A stretch of DNA of 64,000 nt from an uncultured Clostridia bacterium (GTDB lineage: Bacteria > Bacillota > Clostridia > TANB77 > CAG-508): assembly GCA_934184665.1 (NCBI GenBank), contig CAKPSX010000002.1, positions 9,185-73,184 of the forward strand. Direction: 5' to 3'. The notes under the pieces were generated by a model, which made no database searches, was not told where the DNA came from, and was given only the letters and a program-made list of their open reading frames with translations. Below are positions 9,006 to 16,702 of this stretch, in pieces (within the stretch, counting starts at the first letter, position 1; the number at the start of each line of letters is the position of its first letter). The position numbers and the translations under genes were made by a program.

Positions 9006-9305
9006 ATGGAAGAAGAAGAATTAGATAACATAATAATATTAAATGATGAAGATGGAAATGAAGTTAGATTCGAATTCCTAGATTTAGTAGAACTAGATGA
9101 GGAAGAATATGTAGTATTATTACCAGTTTCAGAAGAAGGAGAAGAAGACGAGGGAGAAGTAGTAATATTAAAATTAGAAGACACAGACGAAGATTCAGAA
9201 GAAGAATCATATGTAGGTGTTGAAGATGAAGAAATATTAAATAAAGTATTTACAATGTTTAAAGAAAAATATAAAGATGAATTTAATTTTGTAGATGAAG
9301 ACTAA
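9006..9305 (+). CDS. DUF1292 family acidic protein
   Basis: This very acidic 99-residue protein has the DUF1292 pattern: DEDGNEVRFEFLDLVELDEEEYVVLLP and a C-terminal NKVFTMFKEKYKDEF (family resemblance to YrzB). Its function is unknown. In Firmicutes it is usually found next to ireB and ruvX, as here. ATG follows GAAAGGAG at a normal distance. A promoter directly upstream and a terminator directly downstream suggest it can be transcribed alone. Confidence 0.87.
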   Translation: MEEEELDNIIILNDEDGNEVRFEFLDLVELDEEEYVVLLPVSEEGEEDEGEVVILKLEDTDEDSEEESYVGVEDEEILNKVFTMFKEKYKDEFNFVDED

Positions 9306-9311
9306 AAAGTT

Positions 9312-9360
9312 GGTGTTGGGAGATGGAAATATGTATTTCTACAGCCCAGCACCTTTTTTA
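9312..9360 (+). terminator. Intrinsic terminator after the DUF1292 gene
   Basis: GGTGTTGGG (9312-9320) pairs with CCCAGCACC (9345-9353), with an inner GAAAT/ATTTC stem, and seven T follow. Confidence 0.8.
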
Positions 9361-9396
9361 ACTAGAATTACGCATTGAGAAAGGAATGTGATATAA

Positions 9397-9888
9397 ATGA
9401 AAAACTTTTCAACAATATTATTAACAATGTTTATGGTAATGTTTTGGCTATTTAGGGCAATTGTTGCACTATGTACTCAATATTCAATAGATTTACTAGG
9501 AATTGTAGCATATAATTTAAATATAGAAATAGCAATTGCATTTATAACAATATTATGTATTATATTAGTAGTAAAAAGAAAATTAATTGGAGCATTATTG
9601 TACTTTTTAATTTATGGAGCTTATTTTGGAGAACACTTATTTAATGCTCTTGTACCTTTAATACAAAAACAAACAACATTAACAGTTGATATGAGCATGA
9701 ATTTATTTTCAGATTTTGTAGGAATTATATTAGCTTTATTTATATTATTTGATATGCTTATTGATAAAAATAGAAAAGCAAACCCAATTGACAAAAAAAC
9801 AGACTGGTATTTTAAAAATCAAAAATATGAAGATGAATTAAATGCAAGAGATAAGAGAGAAGATAATAATGAATACAAATATTATTAA
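9397..9888 (+). CDS. Unrecognised four-helix membrane protein
   Basis: The 163-residue protein has about four hydrophobic segments (near residues 5-28, 42-60, 64-85 and 100-122). A charged cytoplasmic tail with many Lys, Asp and Glu ends the protein. I do not recognise a family. ATG follows GAAAGGAATG. The stop overlaps the start of the response regulator gene by 20 nt, so translation of the two is probably coupled. This makes a role linked to the Bce-type module possible, but the sequence itself does not show it. Confidence 0.65.
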   Translation: MKNFSTILLTMFMVMFWLFRAIVALCTQYSIDLLGIVAYNLNIEIAIAFITILCIILVVKRKLIGALLYFLIYGAYFGEHLFNALVPLIQKQTTLTVDMSMNLFSDFVGIILALFILFDMLIDKNRKANPIDKKTDWYFKNQKYEDELNARDKREDNNEYKYY

Positions 9889-10552
9889 TAAAAAAAAGAT
9901 ATTAATCGTAGAAGATGAAAATGTTATTAGAAATGAGTTAAAAACATTACTGAAGAACTCAGGCTATGAAGTATTAGCGCTAGAAAATTTTCATAATGCA
10001 AAAGAGGATATTTTGAATGAAAAGCCTGATTTGATTTTACTTGATATAAACATACCTAATATAAATGGGGAAATTTTGCTAAAAGAAATAAGAAAAGAAT
10101 CAAATGTACCTGTTATTATGGTCACAAGTAGAGCAGGAGAAGTAGATGAAGTACTTTCCATTTCATATGGTGCAGATGATTATATTACAAAACCATATAA
10201 TCCAACTATTTTGTTGTTAAGGATACAAAATATATTTAAGCGAATGAAAAATAACAGAGATGATATTTTTTATGATGATATAATAGTAAATCCACAAAAA
10301 GGCATACTAGAACAAAATGGAAAAATCATAGAACTTACTAAAAATGAAATGATAATATTTACATATTTATTAAGTAATCGTGGAAAAATTGTTACTCGAG
10401 ATGATTTAATGACAGAATTATGGAATAATAATGAATTTATAAATGATAATGCTTTAACTGTTAATATCAGCAGATTAAGAAGTAAATTACAAGACTTTGG
10501 AATTAAAGATAAAATAGAAACAAGAAAAGGACAAGGTTATAAATTATTATGA
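9869..10552 (+). CDS. bceR: OmpR-type response regulator (BceR-like)
   Basis: The 227-residue protein has a receiver domain with acidic pocket E15-D16, phosphoacceptor D59 (LLDINIP) and the VTSRAGEVDE region, followed by a winged-helix DNA-binding domain (GRGKI-like turn, then TVNISRLRSKL and RKGQGYKLL). It is the cytosolic output of a peptide-antibiotic-sensing module. I choose ATG 9869 because it gives the usual receiver start (KKKILIVEDE). An in-frame ATG at 9842 would add nine residues inside the upstream gene. Its stop overlaps the kinase start by 4 nt. A likely binding site is at 11590-11603. Confidence 0.88.
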   Translation: MNTNIINKKKILIVEDENVIRNELKTLLKNSGYEVLALENFHNAKEDILNEKPDLILLDINIPNINGEILLKEIRKESNVPVIMVTSRAGEVDEVLSISYGADDYITKPYNPTILLLRIQNIFKRMKNNRDDIFYDDIIVNPQKGILEQNGKIIELTKNEMIIFTYLLSNRGKIVTRDDLMTELWNNNEFINDNALTVNISRLRSKLQDFGIKDKIETRKGQGYKLL

Positions 10553-11568
10553 AACTAGGGGAATATTTATTAGATAAGACACCACAAATAGTCATATCAA
10601 TAATTGGGTATGTTATTACCATTTTTCTATTAAATGCTTTTAAAGTGGGGAATGATTTAAAAATAGCAATAACAATTATATTTATAATAGTGGTTTTACT
10701 CAACATATTTATTGAATATTTTAGAAAACATAAATTTTATATAAATTTATTAAATATACTTGAAACATTAGACAAAAAATATTTAATTTTAGAGATGATA
10801 AATAAACCTAATTTTTATGAAGGAGAAATATTTTATCAAACTCTTTATGAAATAAATAAATCAATGATTGAAAATGTAAAAGAATATAATTTAAGTATCA
10901 CAGATTTTAAAGAATATGTGGAAATGTGGATTCATGAAGTAAAAATACCAATATCTAGTTTGACTTTACTAAATCATAATCATCAAAACCAGCTTGACAA
11001 AAGATATATAGAACAAATTAGAAGATTGGATAATTATATAGATCAGATTTTATATTATGTAAGAAGCGAAAATGCAGAAAAAGATTATATTATAAAAGAA
11101 AAAGATTTACGAGAAATAATAAAAAATGTTGCATTAAAAAATAAAGATGATTTATTAGAAAATAATGTTAGTATAGATGTTGACATTCATAATGAAAAAG
11201 TGTTAACAGATGCTAAATGGTTAGAATTTATTTTAAATCAGATTATAAATAATAGTATTAAATACAAGAAAAATAATGTGGACTCATATATAAAAATAAC
11301 TTCAGAAGAAGATAAAAATCAGATATATTTAAGTATTTATGATAATGGAATTGGCATTCCAGAAAAAGATATATCAAGAGTTTTTGATAAATCATTTACT
11401 GGAGAGAATGGAAGGACACTAGCAAAATCAACAGGAATGGGACTTTATATTGCAAAGAAATTGTGTAACAAACTAGGACATAAAATAATTATCGAATCTA
11501 AAATACAAGAATATACAAAAGTTACAATTATTTTTTCTAAAAATGACTTTTACAAAATTAAAGATTAG
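10549..11568 (+). CDS. bceS: Intramembrane-sensing histidine kinase (BceS-like)
   Basis: The 339-residue kinase has two membrane helices near the N-terminus (about 15-31 and 39-59) with almost no extracellular loop, which is typical of BceS kinases that read the state of the transporter. The phosphoacceptor is H129 in WIHEVKIPISSL. The ATP-binding domain shows the N box (NQIINNSIKY), DNGIGIP and GMGLYIAKKL. The start overlaps the response regulator stop (ATGA). The ABC transporter genes follow after about 170 nt that hold a regulatory hairpin. Confidence 0.9.
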   Translation: MKLGEYLLDKTPQIVISIIGYVITIFLLNAFKVGNDLKIAITIIFIIVVLLNIFIEYFRKHKFYINLLNILETLDKKYLILEMINKPNFYEGEIFYQTLYEINKSMIENVKEYNLSITDFKEYVEMWIHEVKIPISSLTLLNHNHQNQLDKRYIEQIRRLDNYIDQILYYVRSENAEKDYIIKEKDLREIIKNVALKNKDDLLENNVSIDVDIHNEKVLTDAKWLEFILNQIINNSIKYKKNNVDSYIKITSEEDKNQIYLSIYDNGIGIPEKDISRVFDKSFTGENGRTLAKSTGMGLYIAKKLCNKLGHKIIIESKIQEYTKVTIIFSKNDFYKIKD

Positions 11569-11636
11569 TCTTTCAAAAAGTATGGTATATTACAAAATTG
11601 TAATGTTCTGTAATATTAGAATAGCGACTAATCTTT
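11560..11636 (+). terminator. Long nested hairpin between kinase and ABC genes
   Basis: An 11-bp perfect inverted repeat, AAAGATTAGTC (11560-11570) and GACTAATCTTT (11626-11636), encloses a second repeat, ATATTACA (11587-11594) with TGTAATAT (11609-11616). A T-rich stretch follows. It can end the regulator-kinase transcript, and its position also covers the operator of the transporter genes. Confidence 0.6.
11590..11603 (+). promoter_or_regulatory. Likely BceR-type operator upstream of the ABC transporter
   Basis: TTACA-AAAT-TGTAA matches the TnACA-N4-TGTAA inverted repeat described for BceR-like regulators. It lies about 140 nt before the transporter ATPase start, where such operators are expected. 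Confidence 0.6.
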
Positions 11637-11740
11637 ATTTTTATATTACAATATAAACAGTATTGAAAAAGAATTACATGTTATAGCTGGATTTTGAAAT
11701 TTTTCAATAAAAACAAAGACAAGAAAGGAAGGAAAAAATA

Positions 11741-12505
11741 TTGAACATTTTAAAAATTGATAAAATTGAAAAATATTATGGCAGTAAATCAAGTCTAACA
11801 AAAGCTATTGATAATATATCTTTTGATGTTGAAAAAGGAGAGTTTGTTGCTATAATGGGAGCAAGTGGCTCTGGAAAAACTACACTTTTAAATTGTATTT
11901 CTACTATTGATAAAGTTACATCAGGACATATTTATGTGGGTGATAAAGATATTACTAGATTAAAAGGAAACAGTTTAAATAAATTTAGAAGAGAAGAGTT
12001 AGGATTTATCTTTCAAGATTTTAATTTACTTGATACATTAACTGCTTATGAAAATATTGCTTTAGCATTATCTATCCAAAATGTACCTGCAAAAGAAATA
12101 GAGGAGAGAATTAAAAAAGTAGCAAAAGAACTTGATATTGTTAAAGTTTTAGAAAAATATCCATATCAAATGAGTGGAGGTCAAAAACAGAGAGTTGCTT
12201 CAGCAAGAGCAATTATCACTAATCCGAAATTAATACTTGCAGATGAACCAACAGGAGCACTTGATTCAAAATCAGCAAAAATGTTATTGGAACAATTTGA
12301 ATATTTAAATAAAACAATTCATGCAACTATTCTTATGGTTACACATGACGCATTTACAGCAAGTTATGCAACAAGAGTTATTTTTATCAAAGATGGTAAA
12401 ATTTTTAACGAAATACATAAAGGCACAGATACAAGAAAAGAATTTTTTGATAAAATCATTGATGTTGTAACACTTCTTGGAGGAGATTTAAATGATGCTC
12501 TTTAA
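11741..12505 (+). CDS. bceA: BceA-type ABC transporter ATP-binding protein
   Basis: The 254-residue ATPase has Walker A GASGSGKTT (40-48), the Q-loop in FIFQDFNLLDTL, the signature MSGGQKQR, Walker B ILADEPTGALD and the H-loop in VTHDAF. It powers the BceB permease in defence against, and sensing of, antimicrobial peptides at the membrane. TTG is the start, behind AAGGAAGG. The permease start overlaps its end by 14 nt. No defects are seen. Confidence 0.93.
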   Translation: MNILKIDKIEKYYGSKSSLTKAIDNISFDVEKGEFVAIMGASGSGKTTLLNCISTIDKVTSGHIYVGDKDITRLKGNSLNKFRREELGFIFQDFNLLDTLTAYENIALALSIQNVPAKEIEERIKKVAKELDIVKVLEKYPYQMSGGQKQRVASARAIITNPKLILADEPTGALDSKSAKMLLEQFEYLNKTIHATILMVTHDAFTASYATRVIFIKDGKIFNEIHKGTDTRKEFFDKIIDVVTLLGGDLNDAL

Positions 12506-14549
12506 ATTATCATTAAAAAACATCAGTAAGAGTATAAAAGATTATACCATCTATTTTTTTACTCTTATACTTGGTGTTGCAATATTTTACGTATTTAATG
12601 CTATAGATGACCAAACAGTAATGCTAAATGTATCATCATCTACTTATGATATTATAAAATTAATGACATCAATGCTTTCAGGAGTTAGTGTATTTGTATC
12701 ATTCATACTTGCATTTTTAATTATTTATGCAAGCAGATTCTTAATAAAAAGAAGAAATAAAGAATTTGGAATATACTTAACACTTGGAATGAGTAAAAGA
12801 AAAATATCATTAATATTATTTTTTGAAACATTACTTATTGGAATATTATCTTTAGGTGTGGGAATTGGAATAGGATTTTTACTATCACAACTAATGAGCA
12901 TATTAGTTGCTAACATGTTTGAAGCAGATTTAACAAAATTTAAATTTATTTTTTCATCAAGTGCATGTATAAAAACATTAATATATTTTAGTATTATGTA
13001 TTTAGTTGTTATGATATTTAACACAATAAATATTAGCAAATGTAAACTTATTGATTTACTACATGCGAATAAAAAATCTGAGAAAATAAAACTTAAAAAT
13101 CCTTGGCTTTGTGTAATAGTGTTTATTATTTCAGCATGTGCCTTAGGATATGCCTATTATATGGTAACAGGTGGTATAGAAATTAGTTTGACAAATGCTA
13201 ACTCAATTCTTATACCAATAGGAATTGGGTCAGTATCAACATTTTTTATATTTTGGTCTTTATCAGGATTAATTTTAAAAATATTTATGAGTATGAAAAA
13301 GACATATTATAAAGGGTTAAATAGTTTTACATTAAGACAGTTTTCAAGCAAAATAAATACAACAGTATTTTCAATGACAGTAATATGTTTAATGCTATTT
13401 ATAACAATATGTGTGCTATCAAGTGCATTGTCAATGAAAAATTCTATGACAGAGAATTTAAAAACATTAGTACCTGCTGACATTGAAATAACTAAAAAAC
13501 TAAACATTTCAGATGATAACAAGTATTCAAAAGAGAAAATAGAAGATTCAAAAATCAGTTTAAGAGAAAGTTTAGATAAATTGAATTTTGATGTAAACAA
13601 CAATTTTAAAGATATAGTTGAATTTAATACTTATGCAACAAATGAACTAACAGTAAAAGACACAATAGGAGAGTATTATAATGAGGCTAAAGAGAAATAT
13701 CCATTTTTAATGTATGATAATACTGAAACAATGATTAAAATAAGTGATTACAATAAAATGGCAAAAATGTTTAATTTAGAAGAATATTCCTTAAACTCAG
13801 ACGAGTATATAGTTGTATCAAACTACAAAGGATGGTCTGAAATAAGAGATGAAGGATTAAAATTAAGTACTAATATAACAATAAAAGGCAATAGTTATAA
13901 ACCTAAATTTACAAAATGCGTAGATGGTTTTTATGAAATGAATGCAAGTTATTTTAATATTGGATTTTTCGTAGTACCAGATGATGCTGTCACAGATTCA
14001 ATGAAAGAAACAGGAATTATGATTGCAAACTATAAAGCAAATAGTGCTGAAGGAAAAAGAAGTATAGAAGACAAAGTTTTAGATATAGAAAAAGATGAGT
14101 ATGCAAAAAATACAACACTTGAGGCAAGAACAAAACTATATATTGCAGAGGCAAGTGTTGGATTGGGTGGAATGGTAACATTTATAGGACTTTATTTGGG
14201 AATAATATTCTTAATATCTTGTGCAGCAATATTAGCATTAAAAGAATTATCAGAATCAAGTGACAATGTAGAAAAATTTAACATGTTGAGAAGAATTGGT
14301 GTTGATGAAAAAATGATAAATAATGCACTATTCAGACAGATTGGAATTTTCTTTATGTTTCCACTCTTAATAGCAATTATACATTCTATATTTGGTATAA
14401 AATTCTGTAATTATATATTAAGTACTTTTGGTAATGAACAACTATTGCAATCAATAATTGCAACAGCAATATTTATAATAATTATATATGGTGGCTATTT
14501 CTTGGTTACTTATTCATGTAGTAAAAATATAATCAAGGAAAATAGATGA
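12492..14549 (+). CDS. bceB: BceB-type ABC transporter permease
   Basis: The 685-residue protein shows the BceB layout: about ten membrane helices with FtsX-type repeats and one large extracellular domain between the later helices (roughly residues 315-545), which contacts peptide or lipid II-cycle substrates in known members. The N-terminal LSLKNISKSIKDYTIYFF is typical. Two adjacent ATGs (12492 and 12495) are both possible behind GGAGGAG. Together with the kinase, regulator and ATPase it forms a complete detoxification and sensing module. The substrate cannot be read from sequence. Confidence 0.92.
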   Translation: MMLFKLSLKNISKSIKDYTIYFFTLILGVAIFYVFNAIDDQTVMLNVSSSTYDIIKLMTSMLSGVSVFVSFILAFLIIYASRFLIKRRNKEFGIYLTLGMSKRKISLILFFETLLIGILSLGVGIGIGFLLSQLMSILVANMFEADLTKFKFIFSSSACIKTLIYFSIMYLVVMIFNTINISKCKLIDLLHANKKSEKIKLKNPWLCVIVFIISACALGYAYYMVTGGIEISLTNANSILIPIGIGSVSTFFIFWSLSGLILKIFMSMKKTYYKGLNSFTLRQFSSKINTTVFSMTVICLMLFITICVLSSALSMKNSMTENLKTLVPADIEITKKLNISDDNKYSKEKIEDSKISLRESLDKLNFDVNNNFKDIVEFNTYATNELTVKDTIGEYYNEAKEKYPFLMYDNTETMIKISDYNKMAKMFNLEEYSLNSDEYIVVSNYKGWSEIRDEGLKLSTNITIKGNSYKPKFTKCVDGFYEMNASYFNIGFFVVPDDAVTDSMKETGIMIANYKANSAEGKRSIEDKVLDIEKDEYAKNTTLEARTKLYIAEASVGLGGMVTFIGLYLGIIFLISCAAILALKELSESSDNVEKFNMLRRIGVDEKMINNALFRQIGIFFMFPLLIAIIHSIFGIKFCNYILSTFGNEQLLQSIIATAIFIIIIYGGYFLVTYSCSKNIIKENR

Positions 14550-14572
14550 AAAGTATGACTTTCCTATTATAT

Positions 14573-14605
14573 AAAAAGAGCCCCCTCCACAAATAGTGAA
14601 GGGGG
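14573..14605 (-). terminator. Strong terminator of the minus-strand orphan gene
   Basis: CCCCCTcCAC and GTGaAGGGGG form a G+C-rich stem with a short loop. On the minus strand the stem is followed by TCTTTTTAT. Confidence 0.8.
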
Positions 14606-14612
14606 TTGAATC

Positions 14613-14927
14613 TTATACGAAAGGCTTGGGGTCGTAGCTCTTCAGATTGGCAATTATATCCGACTGGGTATACTTGCCTTCACGAAAGGCCTTCAGAGAG
14701 GTCTTCAGAATTGCAGAGTTGCGTTTGCAGCACTCTTCCCAGAAGACCGTGAGCAGCTTCCCACGGATGCCAAGATCGTCCATGAAGGGAAGATCACGGA
14801 ACACTGAGTGTTCGAAAGTAAGCATCCGCAGTACAGTCTTCTCAACAGACGGATCGCCTTCTGAGATAATTTCAAGGACCTTGTTGAACGACATTCCAGG
14901 ATGGATACGACTAGTAGACTTACACAT
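14613..14927 (-). CDS. Orphan protein of foreign base composition
   Basis: The 104-residue protein (from MCKSTSRIHPGMS) is not recognised. The DNA here is about 45-52% G+C by direct count of two 60-nt lines, against roughly 20-30% in its neighbours, and it uses codons such as CTG, CGG and GAC that are rare in the window. The start is fixed by AAAGGAG just upstream; an upstream in-frame start (14966) has no such site. The protein is soluble, mildly basic, rich in helices and free of cysteine-pair or catalytic motifs. It has its own consensus promoter, a leader hairpin and a G+C-rich terminator, so it looks like a self-contained, acquired unit. Overlapping plus-strand frames lack these signals. 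Confidence 0.75.
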   Translation of the reverse strand: MCKSTSRIHPGMSFNKVLEIISEGDPSVEKTVLRMLTFEHSVFRDLPFMDDLGIRGKLLTVFWEECCKRNSAILKTSLKAFREGKYTQSDIIANLKSYDPKPFV

Positions 14928-14942
14928 AAGGTTCTCCTTTTT

Positions 14943-14979
14943 ACTTTTATGCAAAGGCAATGCCAATGCAAATAAAAGT
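14943..14979 (-). promoter_or_regulatory. Leader hairpin before the orphan gene
   Basis: In the minus-strand leader a stem of ACTTTTAttTGCA with TGCATAAAAGT, plus an inner GGCA/TGCC pairing, ends just before the AAAGGAG site. It could control ribosome access. Confidence 0.4.
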
Positions 14980-15021
14980 GGTATAATTGTTTAACTCGCT
15001 ATACCTACGAGAGATATTTTT

Positions 15022-15050
15022 ATTATACCATACTTTACATAAAGTGTCAA
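15022..15050 (-). promoter_or_regulatory. Perfect consensus promoter of the orphan gene
   Basis: On the minus strand TTGACA (15045-15050) and TATAAT (15022-15027) are spaced by exactly 17 nt. Within it lies the inverted repeat ACTTTA-TG-TAAAGT, a possible repressor site. Confidence 0.8.
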
Positions 15051-15057
15051 ATAATTG

Positions 15058-15100
15058 CAAAAAATTTCTTGCCAGATTATTGACAAATACTAGCAAGAAA
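15058..15100 (-). terminator. Terminator of murC
   Basis: On the minus strand TTTCTTGCTAG pairs with CTGGCAAGAAA (one wobble) and is followed by a run of T. Confidence 0.75.
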
Positions 15101-15137
15101 CTTCAAATTCTACTTATTTATTCTATTTTTCGAGGTT

Positions 15138-16517
15138 TTAATCAACTATCATTGGACCGATTTCTGTAACAGTACCAGCACCTAAAGTAAGAACAATATC
15201 ATTTGGTTTTACATTTTCTTTTAAGTAAGAAGCACAATCTTTAAGTGAAGATATATAAATTGCTGGTTTACCTAATTTAACAATTTCATCAACTAAATCT
15301 TTTGAAGATATATCATATGTATTAGTTTCTCTTGCAGCATATATATCTGTAACTATGATATTATCAAAACCAAGTAAGGCATTAGCAAAATCATGTAATA
15401 AATTAAAAGTTCTACTATATGTATGAGGTTGGAAAACTACCCATGATTTATTATATTTTTTATTAGATAATGCTTTAGCTGTTGCAAGAATTTCAGTAGG
15501 GTGATGACCATAATCGTCATAAACATTTGCACCATTAACAGTACCTTTAAATTCAAACCTTCTATCAGCACCTTTGAATTTTGCAAGAGCAATTTTCATT
15601 GGTTCTTTTCCGATTCCATATGCATCACATAAAGCAATACAAGCTAATGAGTTTAAAACATTATGCATACCTGGAATAGAAAGCTTAAAATGTTCATAAA
15701 ATTCATTTTTCTTATAAACATCGAATTCTGCAAAACCATCAGCATTAAAAGTTATATTTTGTGCAGAAAAATCAACATCTTTATTATTAATACCATATTT
15801 TATACAAGGTGCTTTTGAATATTTAGGTAATTCAAGACAATTTTCATCATCAGCATTAATAATTAAATGACCATCTTCTGGCAATAATTTTACATATTTT
15901 ATAAAAGCTTTTTTTATATTTTCTATATTTTTATAATAATCTAAGTGGTCATTATCAATATTTAAAATAATTTCAGATTTAGGGCTAAATTTTAAAAAGC
16001 TTTCAACATATTCACATGCTTCTATAATAAAATCTTCGCTATTACCAACTCTATAATTTCCATGAAGTTCTGGAATTATTGCTCCAACCTGAATGCTTGG
16101 ATTTTTATTTGCTTCAACAAAACATAAAGATACAAGTGATGTTGTAGTTGTTTTACCATGTGTTCCAGAAATGGCTATAGTATTTTTATAACATCTTGTA
16201 ATTTCTCCAAGAAAAGTAGACCTCTCGATTACAGGAATACCAAGTTCTTTGGCATGTACAAGTTCTACGTTGTCATCATGAACAGCAGCAGTATAAACAA
16301 CACAATCTGCACCTTCAACATTTTTTGCATCATGGCCTATGTATATTTTAATTCCAGCATTTCTTAATGTATGTAAAATATCAGAATCAACATTATTACT
16401 TCCAGATATAGAAAACCCCCAATTTAAAAGTATTTCTGCGATTCCGCTCATACTAACTCCGCCGATTCCAATCATATGTATTTTTTTATATTTCTCTATA
16501 TTATTAATGTTTGGCAT
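15138..16517 (-). CDS. murC: UDP-N-acetylmuramate--L-alanine ligase
   Basis: This ATP-dependent cytosolic ligase adds L-alanine to UDP-MurNAc, the first amino acid of the peptidoglycan stem. The 459 residues match the family. Visible motifs are the N-terminal nucleotide-sugar loop IGIGGVSMSGIAE, the ATP loop SGTHGKTTTTSL, the Mur ligase region NIDNDHLDYY and DDYGHHPTEI in the C-terminal domain. ATG 16517 is chosen because AGGAG (16526-16530) lies 8 nt upstream; GTG at 16526 would overlap it. It is a single gene here, not in a dcw cluster, which is common for murC in Firmicutes. Confidence 0.96.
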   Translation of the reverse strand: MPNINNIEKYKKIHMIGIGGVSMSGIAEILLNWGFSISGSNNVDSDILHTLRNAGIKIYIGHDAKNVEGADCVVYTAAVHDDNVELVHAKELGIPVIERSTFLGEITRCYKNTIAISGTHGKTTTTSLVSLCFVEANKNPSIQVGAIIPELHGNYRVGNSEDFIIEACEYVESFLKFSPKSEIILNIDNDHLDYYKNIENIKKAFIKYVKLLPEDGHLIINADDENCLELPKYSKAPCIKYGINNKDVDFSAQNITFNADGFAEFDVYKKNEFYEHFKLSIPGMHNVLNSLACIALCDAYGIGKEPMKIALAKFKGADRRFEFKGTVNGANVYDDYGHHPTEILATAKALSNKKYNKSWVVFQPHTYSRTFNLLHDFANALLGFDNIIVTDIYAARETNTYDISSKDLVDEIVKLGKPAIYISSLKDCASYLKENVKPNDIVLTLGAGTVTEIGPMIVD

Positions 16518-16641
16518 TATAAACACTCCTCATAATTTGATAAATAAGATTATATACTTATATAATGCAAATTTCAAGTTTTTTGTTCCAATATTTTAAA
16601 AAATTTCACAATAAATTCACAATTCAAAACAAGAATATCAC

Positions 16642-16670
16642 TTGAAAAAAAACATAAAATATGTTATATT
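16642..16670 (+). promoter_or_regulatory. Promoter of the large activase gene
   Basis: TTGAAA (16642-16647) and TATATT (16665-16670) have a 17-nt spacer, about 30 nt before the start codon. Confidence 0.6.
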
Positions 16671-16702
16671 AGGGGAGAATTTATTATTTAAGGAGACTAG
16701 TC

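Noticed and set aside
14647..14994. Plus-strand open frame over the G+C-rich orphan gene
   Set aside because: It has no ribosome binding site or promoter, and its frame is a by-product of the foreign base composition. The minus strand has promoter, ribosome binding site and terminator.
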